Origin: Algoriphagus mannitolivorans DSM 15301
Lineage (GTDB): Bacteria; Bacteroidota; Bacteroidia; Cytophagales; Cyclobacteriaceae
Direction of reading: 5' to 3'
Assembly (NCBI RefSeq): GCF_000429425.1
Contig: NZ_AUBV01000010.1
Coordinates: 186,001-250,000, forward strand
Length of the DNA stretch: 64,000 nt
The position numbers were made by a program, and so were the translations under genes. Of this stretch, positions 36,947 through 44,184 are shown in pieces; positions within the stretch are counted from its first letter, which is position 1; the number at the start of each line of letters is the position of its first letter. The notes beneath the pieces were generated by a model, which saw only the letters and a list, made by a program, of their open reading frames with translations, was not told the DNA's origin and ran no database searches.

Positions 36947-39331
36947 ATGCCTTTTTTGCGGATTTCAGTCTTAATTTTTTGTCTGGCAACATGCCTCCGA
37001 GGGTATTCCCAAGGAAATCAAAAAATCAAAGGGCAGGTTCTGGATGCAGGAAATTCAGGGGCATTAATCGGCGCGAATGTATATTGGGAAGGCAAGACCT
37101 CTACTGGAGTCGTTACTGATTTGGAAGGAGGATTTGAAATCCAAGCCGAACCTCTCCCCGCAAAACTTGTCATTTCTTACATAGGTTACGAAAAGTCAAT
37201 CCGCCTAATCAGCCAGAAGGATGCTGAGAAACCCCTCCGTTTTTTCTTGAAGCCAGAGGAACTCAGACTGGAAGAAATTATCATCCAGGAAAGGAGACCA
37301 GATGAGCAAATCAAGAATCTGGACATGGGGAAGGCCAGCGTTCCCATTGAAACCATAAAAAATATCCCGGCCTTGTTTGGGGAAGTGGATTTGCTGCGAA
37401 GTCTTCAGCTACTTCCAGGGGTCCAAACAGCAGGAGAGGGGACCACCGGCCTATTTGTCAGGGGCGGTTCAGCTGATCAAAATCTGGTTCAATTGGATGG
37501 AGCACCTGTCTATAATGCCTCGCATTTCTTTGGGATTTTTTCTGTCTTTAATCCTGATGCGCTCAAAAAAGTGGATCTCTACAAAGGAAATATGCCGGCT
37601 AACTTTGGAGGCAGGGCATCTTCATTGATCGACATCACCTTGCTTGAAGGAAACAAAGAACAACTTCACGGTAATGGAGGAATTGGAAGTATTTCATCCC
37701 GTCTGACTTTAGATGGCCCTTTATTTGGCAAAAACTCGAGTTTTATCATCAGCGGTCGAAGAACATATGCCGATCTTTTTTTGAAGCTTTCTTCTGATGA
37801 AAACCTGAAAAATAACAAACTGAATTTTCATGATTTGAGTGGGAAGTTTTCTTTTATCCTGGGAGAAAAAGACAAACTTTCGGTCAGTACTTATCAGGGA
37901 TCTGATTTCTTGGGCTTGGATAAGGAGTTTGGATTAGGCTGGACCAACTGGGTAAGTTCGGTGAATTGGAACCACGTTAATTCTGAAAATTCGTTTTTTG
38001 ATCTTCAGGCCTATCATTCTAGATATTCCTATAAAATAGATATCAATGATCCTGAAAATGGATTTGAATGGTCCAACCTTCTTACCGAATCAGGAATCAA
38101 GGCAATTTGGACTCGGAATTTGAATACCAAGACCTCTGCCAACTGGGGGCTTCACAGCCAGTATTATTATTTTGCCCCGATAGACTTGGATCCGGATCCG
38201 GATAGCGGAATTCAGGCCATCAAGACAAATCCCAAAAATGGGCTGTTAAATAACCTTTTTGCCAGCCTTAGCTATGAGATTTCTCCCAAGCTAAGCACTG
38301 AAGCAGGGCTTCGATGGGGACTATATAACCAATTAGGCGAGGGAGTAGAATACACCTACCCCAACGATATCCCAAATCGAAATCTGGAAACTGATTCTAT
38401 CGCCTTTGGGAAACTTGAGCCTATGGAGTTTTATCAAGGCCTTGAGCCTCGAGTAGCATTTCGGTATTTGGTGAATGAGAAACTCTCCTTCAAAGCAGCC
38501 TACAACCGGAATTTTCAATACGTACAAATTGCTTCCAATAGCTCTGCCGGCTTGCCGATTGATCGATGGGTTTTGGCTGATAGATATACCCAGCCTATCC
38601 GAGGGGATCAGTTTTCCTTAGGCGTCTTTAAGAATTTTGATCGAAATCGCTGGGAGTTTTCTTTGGAAGGCTATTACAAAGACTTGCAGAATGTCATTGA
38701 TTTAAGAAACGGGGCTCAGGTTCTTTTTACAGATCAGGTTGAGACCGAAATCCTTTCAGGGGAAGGTTGGGCCTATGGAGTAGAAGCTCTACTTCGAAAA
38801 AACACCGGAAAGACCACAGGTTGGCTAGCCTATACCTGGTCAAGAACCTGGAGACAAATTGCCGGGGTAAGCTTGGGAGAATCCTATAATCCCCGATATG
38901 ATCGCCCGCATGACCTCACTTTTGTGCTGAATCATGAGTTTTCTCCAGCCTGGTCTGCTGGATTGACCTTCATTTATACTTCCGGATTGGCAGTATCTTT
39001 TCCCGTAGGTACCTATGAGGTTGACAATCAAAAGGTACCCTTGTATTCCAATTACCGGAATCAGGATAGGTTTCCGGATTACCACAGGATGGATGCTTCT
39101 GTGACTTGGAGAAATGCTGACAAAGGAAGGAAGTGGAGAGGAAGCTGGAATTTCAGCATTTACAATTTGTATGGCAGAAAGAATCCATTCGCCTATGAAT
39201 TCAGAGATATCTACAACAATGATTTCAGGTTTGAACCTTCTGACGGAAAAATTACGAGTTCTCGTCCAGGTGTGGTGATGACTTACTTGTTTACCATTCT
39301 TCCATCGATTACCTATAATTTCCAATTCTGA
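36947..39331 (+). CDS. TonB-dependent outer-membrane receptor with CarboxypepD_reg-like domain
   Basis: 794 aa. A signal peptide (about 1-22) is followed by a carboxypeptidase-regulatory-like beta-sandwich (about 25-105: KIKGQVLDAGNSGALIGANVYW). The plug domain comes next (about 130-235: LFVRGGSADQNLVQLDGAPVYNASHFFG) and then a ~22-strand barrel ending in the aromatic NFQF. Such receptors pull ligands through the outer membrane using TonB energy. The stop overlaps the DUF4249 lipoprotein start (TGATG), so the two are one transport unit. The ligand is unknown. Confidence 0.93.
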   Translation: MPFLRISVLIFCLATCLRGYSQGNQKIKGQVLDAGNSGALIGANVYWEGKTSTGVVTDLEGGFEIQAEPLPAKLVISYIGYEKSIRLISQKDAEKPLRFFLKPEELRLEEIIIQERRPDEQIKNLDMGKASVPIETIKNIPALFGEVDLLRSLQLLPGVQTAGEGTTGLFVRGGSADQNLVQLDGAPVYNASHFFGIFSVFNPDALKKVDLYKGNMPANFGGRASSLIDITLLEGNKEQLHGNGGIGSISSRLTLDGPLFGKNSSFIISGRRTYADLFLKLSSDENLKNNKLNFHDLSGKFSFILGEKDKLSVSTYQGSDFLGLDKEFGLGWTNWVSSVNWNHVNSENSFFDLQAYHSRYSYKIDINDPENGFEWSNLLTESGIKAIWTRNLNTKTSANWGLHSQYYYFAPIDLDPDPDSGIQAIKTNPKNGLLNNLFASLSYEISPKLSTEAGLRWGLYNQLGEGVEYTYPNDIPNRNLETDSIAFGKLEPMEFYQGLEPRVAFRYLVNEKLSFKAAYNRNFQYVQIASNSSAGLPIDRWVLADRYTQPIRGDQFSLGVFKNFDRNRWEFSLEGYYKDLQNVIDLRNGAQVLFTDQVETEILSGEGWAYGVEALLRKNTGKTTGWLAYTWSRTWRQIAGVSLGESYNPRYDRPHDLTFVLNHEFSPAWSAGLTFIYTSGLAVSFPVGTYEVDNQKVPLYSNYRNQDRFPDYHRMDASVTWRNADKGRKWRGSWNFSIYNLYGRKNPFAYEFRDIYNNDFRFEPSDGKITSSRPGVVMTYLFTILPSITYNFQF

Positions 39332-40167
39332 TGAAAAGAGTTTGGCTGCTGATTGTGTCGGTGATTTTCTTTTCCTGTCAAGAGGAAGTGTTTCTTCCTC
39401 TGGGAGAAAAAGATCAGCTGGTCCCCACGATTGAGGGAATTTGGACCGACAATGGAATATATAATTCGGTGAAAATCACGCTTTCGAAAGATTACTACGA
39501 TTCTCTGGATTCAAAAGTGATCACAGATGCGGAGGTCGTGATTACAATTCCTGGAACTGAAAAAGTCATTCCTTTCCGATACTTCGGAGCCACAAAAAGT
39601 TATCGGCCTGTTAATCCCGCTGAAAGAGCAGTGGTAGGCGAGACCTATCAGTTGTTTGTGAAATGGAAGGATTTTGTGTTTCGCTCCGAAGGGGTCATGC
39701 TGGAGCCTCCCACAGTGGACAGTGTTACTTGGAAATTTCAGGAAAAGAGACTTTTCCGGGACGAGGGATATTACATCAAGGTATATGGTAAAGTTCCTTT
39801 CAAACAAGACAATAACTATAGAATCCGAGTTATTGAAAATGATACGCTAAAAAATCAGCGGGATGATTACCTGCTTTTTGACGATACCTTTGGGTTGAAA
39901 TTTTTCGAACAAGGGCTGGAACTTGGCTATGCTTTCAAAGAAAACGACCGTGTCCGCCTGGAGCTCTACCGAATGAACCGAGACGCCTTCGATTATTTAA
40001 ACCAACTCGTCAATTTGCTATTTAGCGATGGGGGATTATTTAGTCCGCCTCCCCAAAATCCCGAATCCAACATCAAAGTTGTTCAAGGTAAATCGGAGGT
40101 ACTGGGATATTTTATGGTTTCACCGGTTCTGGCTAGGACGGTAGTGATACAAGCCAAATACGATTGA
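39331..40167 (+). CDS. DUF4249 lipoprotein paired with the TonB receptor
   Basis: 278 aa. A lipoprotein signal MKRVWLLIVSVIFFSC (Cys16) is followed by a beta-rich DUF4249 domain with an Ig-like start (TIEGIWTDNGIYNSVKITLS) and a C-terminal GKSEVLGYFMVSPVL motif. DUF4249 proteins are regularly encoded right after TonB receptors in Bacteroidota and are thought to be surface lipoprotein partners of the receptor. The 1 bp TGATG overlap supports coupled expression. A terminator follows at 40189-40222. Confidence 0.88.
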   Translation: MKRVWLLIVSVIFFSCQEEVFLPLGEKDQLVPTIEGIWTDNGIYNSVKITLSKDYYDSLDSKVITDAEVVITIPGTEKVIPFRYFGATKSYRPVNPAERAVVGETYQLFVKWKDFVFRSEGVMLEPPTVDSVTWKFQEKRLFRDEGYYIKVYGKVPFKQDNNYRIRVIENDTLKNQRDDYLLFDDTFGLKFFEQGLELGYAFKENDRVRLELYRMNRDAFDYLNQLVNLLFSDGGLFSPPPQNPESNIKVVQGKSEVLGYFMVSPVLARTVVIQAKYD

Positions 40168-40188
40168 GACTCATATTAAAACAGGGAG

Positions 40189-40222
40189 AAAGGGAAATCC
40201 GGTAGGGTTTTCCTTTTTTTTT
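40189..40222 (+). terminator. Terminator after the DUF4249 gene
   Basis: 12 bp stem AAAGGGAAATCC (40189-40200) / GGGTTTTCCTTT (40205-40216), with two G-U pairs and a GGTA loop, followed by T's. It separates the receptor pair from the BlaI cassette. Confidence 0.75.
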
Positions 40223-40270
40223 GAAAAAAACCATCCATAAAATTGCGTGAAATAAGAATAAATCGTAGAC

Positions 40271-40287
40271 TTACTAAACATTCGTAA
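40271..40287. promoter_or_regulatory. Candidate BlaI operator TTACTAAACATTCGTAA
   Basis: A 17 bp quasi-palindrome with arms TTACxAA / TTxGTAA, centred 35 bp upstream of the blaI start codon. BlaI/MecI repressors bind dyads of this size in their own promoters, so autoregulation is the expected role. No second copy of the full motif was found upstream of 42061, 42936 or 43669. Confidence 0.5.
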
Positions 40288-40313
40288 TAAAAAAACCACC
40301 CAATCAAAAAATC

Positions 40314-40685
40314 ATGGAAGAATTAAATCAGCACGAAGAGCAAATCATGACCATTTTCTGGAATCAAGGGGAATTGCTTATTCGGGATATTTTGGAGCAA
40401 CTCCCAGATCCAAAACCACCTTATACTACTTTGGCTTCCACCATCCGAAATATTGAAAGGAAAGGATACCTCACTCACAGAACTTACGGAACCGTGAATC
40501 TTTACAAGGCCATTGTAAAGCAGGAAGATTACAGCAAAAAGTCGTTTAACCGGTATGTCAAAAATTTCTTCGGCGGATCGGTTGGGAATTTTCTCTCCTT
40601 TATGGTGAAAGAAAAGAACATTTCTGAAAAGGAAATTGAAGATCTTCAGAAGTTGATTGACGGTATGGATGATGCTAAAAAGTGA
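40314..40685 (+). CDS. blaI: BlaI/MecI-family transcriptional repressor
   Basis: 123 aa winged-helix regulator: EEQIMTIFWNQGELLIRDILEQLPDPKPPYTTLASTIRNIERKGYLTHR is the DNA-binding domain, followed by a C-terminal dimerisation helix region. In beta-lactam resistance operons such repressors are cleaved when a partner BlaR1 protease senses a ligand. Here the M56 partner starts 1 bp overlapping (TGATG), but no beta-lactamase or penicillin-binding protein gene follows. A dyad upstream at 40271-40287 may be its operator. Confidence 0.92.
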   Translation: MEELNQHEEQIMTIFWNQGELLIRDILEQLPDPKPPYTTLASTIRNIERKGYLTHRTYGTVNLYKAIVKQEDYSKKSFNRYVKNFFGGSVGNFLSFMVKEKNISEKEIEDLQKLIDGMDDAKK

Positions 40686-42031
40686 TGAATGAGATCCTAG
40701 TTTATTTGTTTGAAGCCAGCGTTTGTTTGACTGTTTCATTGCTGGTGTATAGGGGATTGTTTAGCGGACTGACTTTTTTCAGTTGGAATAGGGCCGCCTT
40801 GTTATCCATTTTAGGTCTTTCTTTGGTGATTCCATTGATAAGTTTTGAGGGGGTGAATTTCGGTCCCCAGGCTGTCAGGGATTTTACGCTACCTGCTTTT
40901 CAGGTAGGGGAGCAGGTGGAAGTGGAAGCTTCCACCTGGACCTGGATGGAGCTTTTATTTACAGTATACCTTGCAGGAGCTGTATTTGTGGCAGCCAGAT
41001 TGATTTTGGGATTTATGATTTCCCAAAGGATGATCGGACAGGCCAAATTGGCCAGATTCGAGAATTATTGGGTAGCCATTCATCCTGAGTTTATTCCAGC
41101 TTCATTTTTCGACTACATTCTGATGCCGGATTTTGACCCACAGGATCCCAAGCAAAAGCAGATTTTGGCTCATGAATCGGTGCACGTGCGCTTAAAACAT
41201 AGCTGGGATTTGCTTCTGGTCAACTTTGCAAAAGTCCTGTTTTGGTTCAATCCTTTGATCTATAGTTATGAAAAATCCCTTCGGGAAGTCCATGAGTACC
41301 AAGCCGATCAAGGGGTAACCTCCCAGGTTTCGCCCAAGGAATATGCGACACTCCTACTTCAACTGATCACGCCCAAGTCCGGCTGGCAGTTTATGAACAA
41401 CTTCAACCAGTTTCAAACCAAAAAGAGGATTATGATGCTGACTCGGTCAACTTCAAGTCCGGTTGAGAAAGTTCGCTTTTTGGCTCTTCTCCCAGCCATA
41501 GGGATCTTGTTTGCGGTTTTTTCCTGTGAAATCACCCCAGAACAAGAGATCGAGGGGCCAACCCAGCTTGAAAAAACTCAGAGTTTGGGTCTGAGTAATT
41601 TAAGTGCAAGAATTTCTGAAGAGGCTGATGAAGTCTTTGATATCACAGAAGTACAGCCAGAGCCGCCTGGAGGGTTGTCAGGATGGAACTCTTACCTAGC
41701 AAAAAATCTTCAATATCCCCGACAGGCTAGGGATTTGGGAATTGAAGGGACAGTCATTGTTGTTTTTGTAATCAATAATGATGGGTCGATTCGGGATGCG
41801 GAAATTTTGAGAGGAATCGGAGGAGGTGCTGATGAAGAAGCCATACGAGTGGTAATGAATTCTCCAAATTGGAAACCAGCCTATCAGAGAGGAAAAGCCG
41901 TGTCCAGTAGAATGAGATTGCCGATTCGATTTAAGATGGCAAACAGCGATCAAGTTATTGTCGAGGAACGAAAAATTCTTCCAGCAATGCAATCTGAACA
42001 ACCGAATGTGACTGTGGTAGCCTACCAATAA
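40685..42031 (+). CDS. M56 (BlaR1-type) sensor metalloprotease fused to a TonB C-terminal domain
   Basis: 448 aa. About three transmembrane helices (about 5-25, 36-54, 89-110) precede the cytoplasmic zinc-protease domain with HESVH (163-167) and EVHEYQAD (201-208). A fourth hydrophobic segment (about 264-280) ends in FAVFSC, which resembles a lipobox. A linker EIEGPTQLEKT follows and then a TonB C-terminal domain (about 325-418: PEPPGGLSGWNSYLAKNLQYPRQARDLGIEGTV...LPIRFKM). In place of the penicillin-sensor domain of BlaR1, the periplasmic part is TonB-like. The coupled BlaI gene suggests a sensor-protease/repressor pair. An in-frame GTG at 40682 is an alternative start. Confidence 0.9.
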   Translation: MNEILVYLFEASVCLTVSLLVYRGLFSGLTFFSWNRAALLSILGLSLVIPLISFEGVNFGPQAVRDFTLPAFQVGEQVEVEASTWTWMELLFTVYLAGAVFVAARLILGFMISQRMIGQAKLARFENYWVAIHPEFIPASFFDYILMPDFDPQDPKQKQILAHESVHVRLKHSWDLLLVNFAKVLFWFNPLIYSYEKSLREVHEYQADQGVTSQVSPKEYATLLLQLITPKSGWQFMNNFNQFQTKKRIMMLTRSTSSPVEKVRFLALLPAIGILFAVFSCEITPEQEIEGPTQLEKTQSLGLSNLSARISEEADEVFDITEVQPEPPGGLSGWNSYLAKNLQYPRQARDLGIEGTVIVVFVINNDGSIRDAEILRGIGGGADEEAIRVVMNSPNWKPAYQRGKAVSSRMRLPIRFKMANSDQVIVEERKILPAMQSEQPNVTVVAYQ

Positions 42032-42060
42032 TCCATTTTGAAAAACTAAACCAATAGCCT

Positions 42061-42825
42061 ATGAACAGCTTATTTTATTTGAGAGCATTATTGGTCTGTT
42101 TGATGATCGGTTTTACCCTAGAGGTCTATTCGCAAAAAACGGCTATGACTTTTCAGGTGAAAGGTACAGTCAAATCGGAGCAGGGAAGAAATATTTCTGG
42201 TGTCGCTATCTTGGTCAAAGGAACCAACATTGGAGTTTTGACCAATGAGGATGGAGAGTTTGATCTAAGTGTTCCCAATGAAAAGTCAACCTTGATCCTT
42301 TCCCATTTTTCCTCACCAGTGGTTAAGGAATTTCCGATAGATGGAAAAAGTCAGGTTGATATTCTCTTTTCAGAGTTGAACACTGAGAAGGACCCCAATA
42401 AAACCGGATATAAAGTTTTCTATGCTTTAGATGAACTACCGCTTCCTTCCAGTGGGGAAATGAACTGGAATAAATATTTAGCTAAGTCGATTACCTATCC
42501 TCTGGAAGCTAGGGAAAAAGGTGACCAAGGCACGGTTGTATTGAGCTTTAAAGTAGATGCAGAAGGCAAGGTGAAGAATGTGGAAGTCTTACGAGGTGTT
42601 AGCTCAGTTCTCGATCAAGAGGCAGTAAGAGCAGTGTCTGAGGGGCCGGAATGGACGCCGGGTAAACTAAACGGGCAAATAATCACTAGCCAAGTCAGTA
42701 TGCCGATTAGATTTATCCTTCAGGATGAGGGAGAACACAATACTCCCGGCAAGCAAAGAGAAAAAGCAATTGCCGATCATTATGGCGAGTATTTGGTAGT
42801 TATCGGCTATCCTCCGGTAAAATAA
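42061..42825 (+). CDS. Exported protein: CarboxypepD_reg-like domain plus TonB C-terminal domain
   Basis: 254 aa. Signal peptide about 1-24. A carboxypeptidase-regulatory-like sandwich (about 30-105: VKGTVKSEQGRNISGVAILVKGTNIGVLTNEDGEFDLSVP) is followed by a TonB C-terminal domain (about 120-222: DELPLPSSGEMNWNKYLAKSITYPLEAREKGDQGTVVLSFKV...MPIRFIL). It is a third kind of context for the same TonB module found in the genes on either side. It starts 29 bp after the M56 gene, so it probably belongs to the same operon. Function unknown; a periplasmic or outer-membrane partner role is inferred. Confidence 0.85.
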   Translation: MNSLFYLRALLVCLMIGFTLEVYSQKTAMTFQVKGTVKSEQGRNISGVAILVKGTNIGVLTNEDGEFDLSVPNEKSTLILSHFSSPVVKEFPIDGKSQVDILFSELNTEKDPNKTGYKVFYALDELPLPSSGEMNWNKYLAKSITYPLEAREKGDQGTVVLSFKVDAEGKVKNVEVLRGVSSVLDQEAVRAVSEGPEWTPGKLNGQIITSQVSMPIRFILQDEGEHNTPGKQREKAIADHYGEYLVVIGYPPVK

Positions 42826-42935
42826 CCCAATCAACTTATTCGAATTCCAAACCTATTTCCCATAAAAAATCATGGGCTTGGAGAATATTTTGTTAATCTA
42901 AAAATAAACTATAAACTATTTAATCATTTAAAGTC

Positions 42936-43454
42936 ATGAAAAACAGTATTTTAAATCTTGTGGGTGGTGTTTTGGTATTAAGCTTTACAGCTTGCCAAAT
43001 GGATCAAACTGAAGAAATCGAAGGGCCTACTTTGGTGGAAAAAACCACCAATATGGGACCATCCAACTTAATGGCAAGAATTAATAATGTTGGGAAAGAT
43101 GGAAAAGAAATTTTTGATGTGGTGGAGGATCAACCAAATCCCCCTGGTGGCTTGCAGGGTTGGAATGCTTTCCTAAAAAATAATCTCAGCTATCCTCAAG
43201 AAGCCAAAACAAATGGGGTTGAAGGAACAGTGATTGTGGTATTCACTGTCAATTCAGATGGGTCTATATCCAATCCTGAAATTCTTCGTGGAATCGGTGG
43301 AGGAGCTGACGAAGAAGCAATTCGTTTAGTCTCTCAGTCTCCAAATTGGAAGCCTGGCTATCAAGATGGAATCGCTGTAAATACCCGAATGAGATTGCCG
43401 ATCAGATTTAAGCTGAGCGAAAGCAATCTTGAAATGGCTAATAATAAATTATGA
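42936..43454 (+). CDS. TonB C-terminal-domain lipoprotein, paralogue of the M56 tail
   Basis: 172 aa. Lipoprotein signal with Cys20 in LSFTAC. The mature part EIEGPTLVEKT...SNLMARIN...EIFDVVEDQPNPPGGLQGWNAFLKNNLSYPQEAKTNGVEGTVIVVFTVNSDGS...LPIRFKL aligns along its whole length with residues 279-418 of the M56 protein, including the lipobox-like FSC and EIEGPT. It is thus a separate, membrane-anchored copy of the sensor's periplasmic part. The stop codon (43452-43454) lies within the first bases of the dispersed repeat. Confidence 0.87.
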   Translation: MKNSILNLVGGVLVLSFTACQMDQTEEIEGPTLVEKTTNMGPSNLMARINNVGKDGKEIFDVVEDQPNPPGGLQGWNAFLKNNLSYPQEAKTNGVEGTVIVVFTVNSDGSISNPEILRGIGGGADEEAIRLVSQSPNWKPGYQDGIAVNTRMRLPIRFKLSESNLEMANNKL

Positions 43455-43586
43455 TTATCCGCAATTGCACCACAATCCAAAATTTCTTTGGTTTAGCAGT
43501 CGGAAGTCCGAAGCTGACTAAAACTGAACTTCAAGCGGGAATTTATTCATAGAGTACGGCCTACTAGTAAGAAAGGGGATATACAT
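43452..43586 (+). repeat. Dispersed ~140 bp intergenic repeat, copy 2 (inverted relative to copy 1)
   Basis: 135 bp beginning TGATTATCCGCAATTGC and ending GGATATACAT. Its reverse complement matches 24249-24397 end to end apart from scattered changes and a 14 bp length difference. It interrupts the TonB-domain gene array and supplies the TGA stop of the lipoprotein gene before it. Nothing else is recognised in 43587-43668. Confidence 0.9.
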
Positions 43587-43668
43587 CTAATAAATTTGAG
43601 GAATTGTTAGAAATCTCTCCTTTCTCTTCCAAACAATAACACAAACTTAATTAACTAATATTCTTGTT

Positions 43669-44070
43669 ATGAAAACTCAACACATCCAAAGAATCACTTT
43701 TGCCTTCTTCGCTTTGCTTTCACTTCAGCTTTTGGCATTCGAGGCTAAGGCACAAGAAACCGTCCACAAGAAAGTGGATGAAATGCCTGTTCCTCCGGGA
43801 GGAATGCCGGGATTTACTCAATACATGATCGACAATCTGAAATATCCTGAAACTGCCAAGGAAAAGGGTATCGAAGGTTTAGTTCTAGTTGCCTTTGTTG
43901 TCAAATCTGATGGCTCTGTCGAAAATATCGAAATCATCCGGGGGATTGGGGCCGGTTGTGATGAAGAAGCCAAACGGATTGTAGCTGAATCCGGAAAATG
44001 GACTCCTGGAAGATTGGATGGCGAATCTGTGAATACGCAAATGACCTTGCCGATCAAATTCAAATTATAG
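43669..44070 (+). CDS. Small exported TonB C-terminal-domain protein
   Basis: 133 aa. A signal peptide ends AKAQE (about residue 29), followed by just one TonB C-terminal domain: DEMPVPPGGMPGFTQYMIDNLKYPETAKEKGIEGLVLVAFVVKSDGSVENIEIIRGIGAGCDEEAKRIVAES...LPIKFKL. It lacks the N-terminal helix and Pro-rich spacer of a classical TonB, so it cannot span the periplasm from the inner membrane. It is the fourth such domain in the array, separated from the third by the dispersed repeat, and a strong terminator follows. Confidence 0.87.
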   Translation: MKTQHIQRITFAFFALLSLQLLAFEAKAQETVHKKVDEMPVPPGGMPGFTQYMIDNLKYPETAKEKGIEGLVLVAFVVKSDGSVENIEIIRGIGAGCDEEAKRIVAESGKWTPGRLDGESVNTQMTLPIKFKL

Positions 44071-44089
44071 ACTAAACCAAAATTTATTC

Positions 44090-44124
44090 AAAAGCCGCTG
44101 AATCCGAAGTCCAGCGGCTTTTCT
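44090..44124 (+). terminator. Rho-independent terminator ending the TonB-domain array
   Basis: Perfect 11 bp stem AAAAGCCGCTG (44090-44100) / CAGCGGCTTTT (44112-44122) with an 11 nt loop. Symmetric A/T flanks could also serve the convergent M14 gene. Confidence 0.88.
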
Positions 44125-44184
44125 ATAGGTTTTGAAAACGCATAGTTATATTTCCAATAACTCAATAACCATTTTTCTATTCAA

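Noticed and set aside
40314-42031. Beta-lactam resistance operon
   Set aside because: BlaI and an M56 protease are present, but there is no penicillin-binding sensor domain, beta-lactamase or PBP gene.
42840-42935. CCCAT...ATGGG hairpin between TonB-domain genes as a terminator
   Set aside because: The stem is only 5 bp and no T-run follows, so it is not a convincing terminator.
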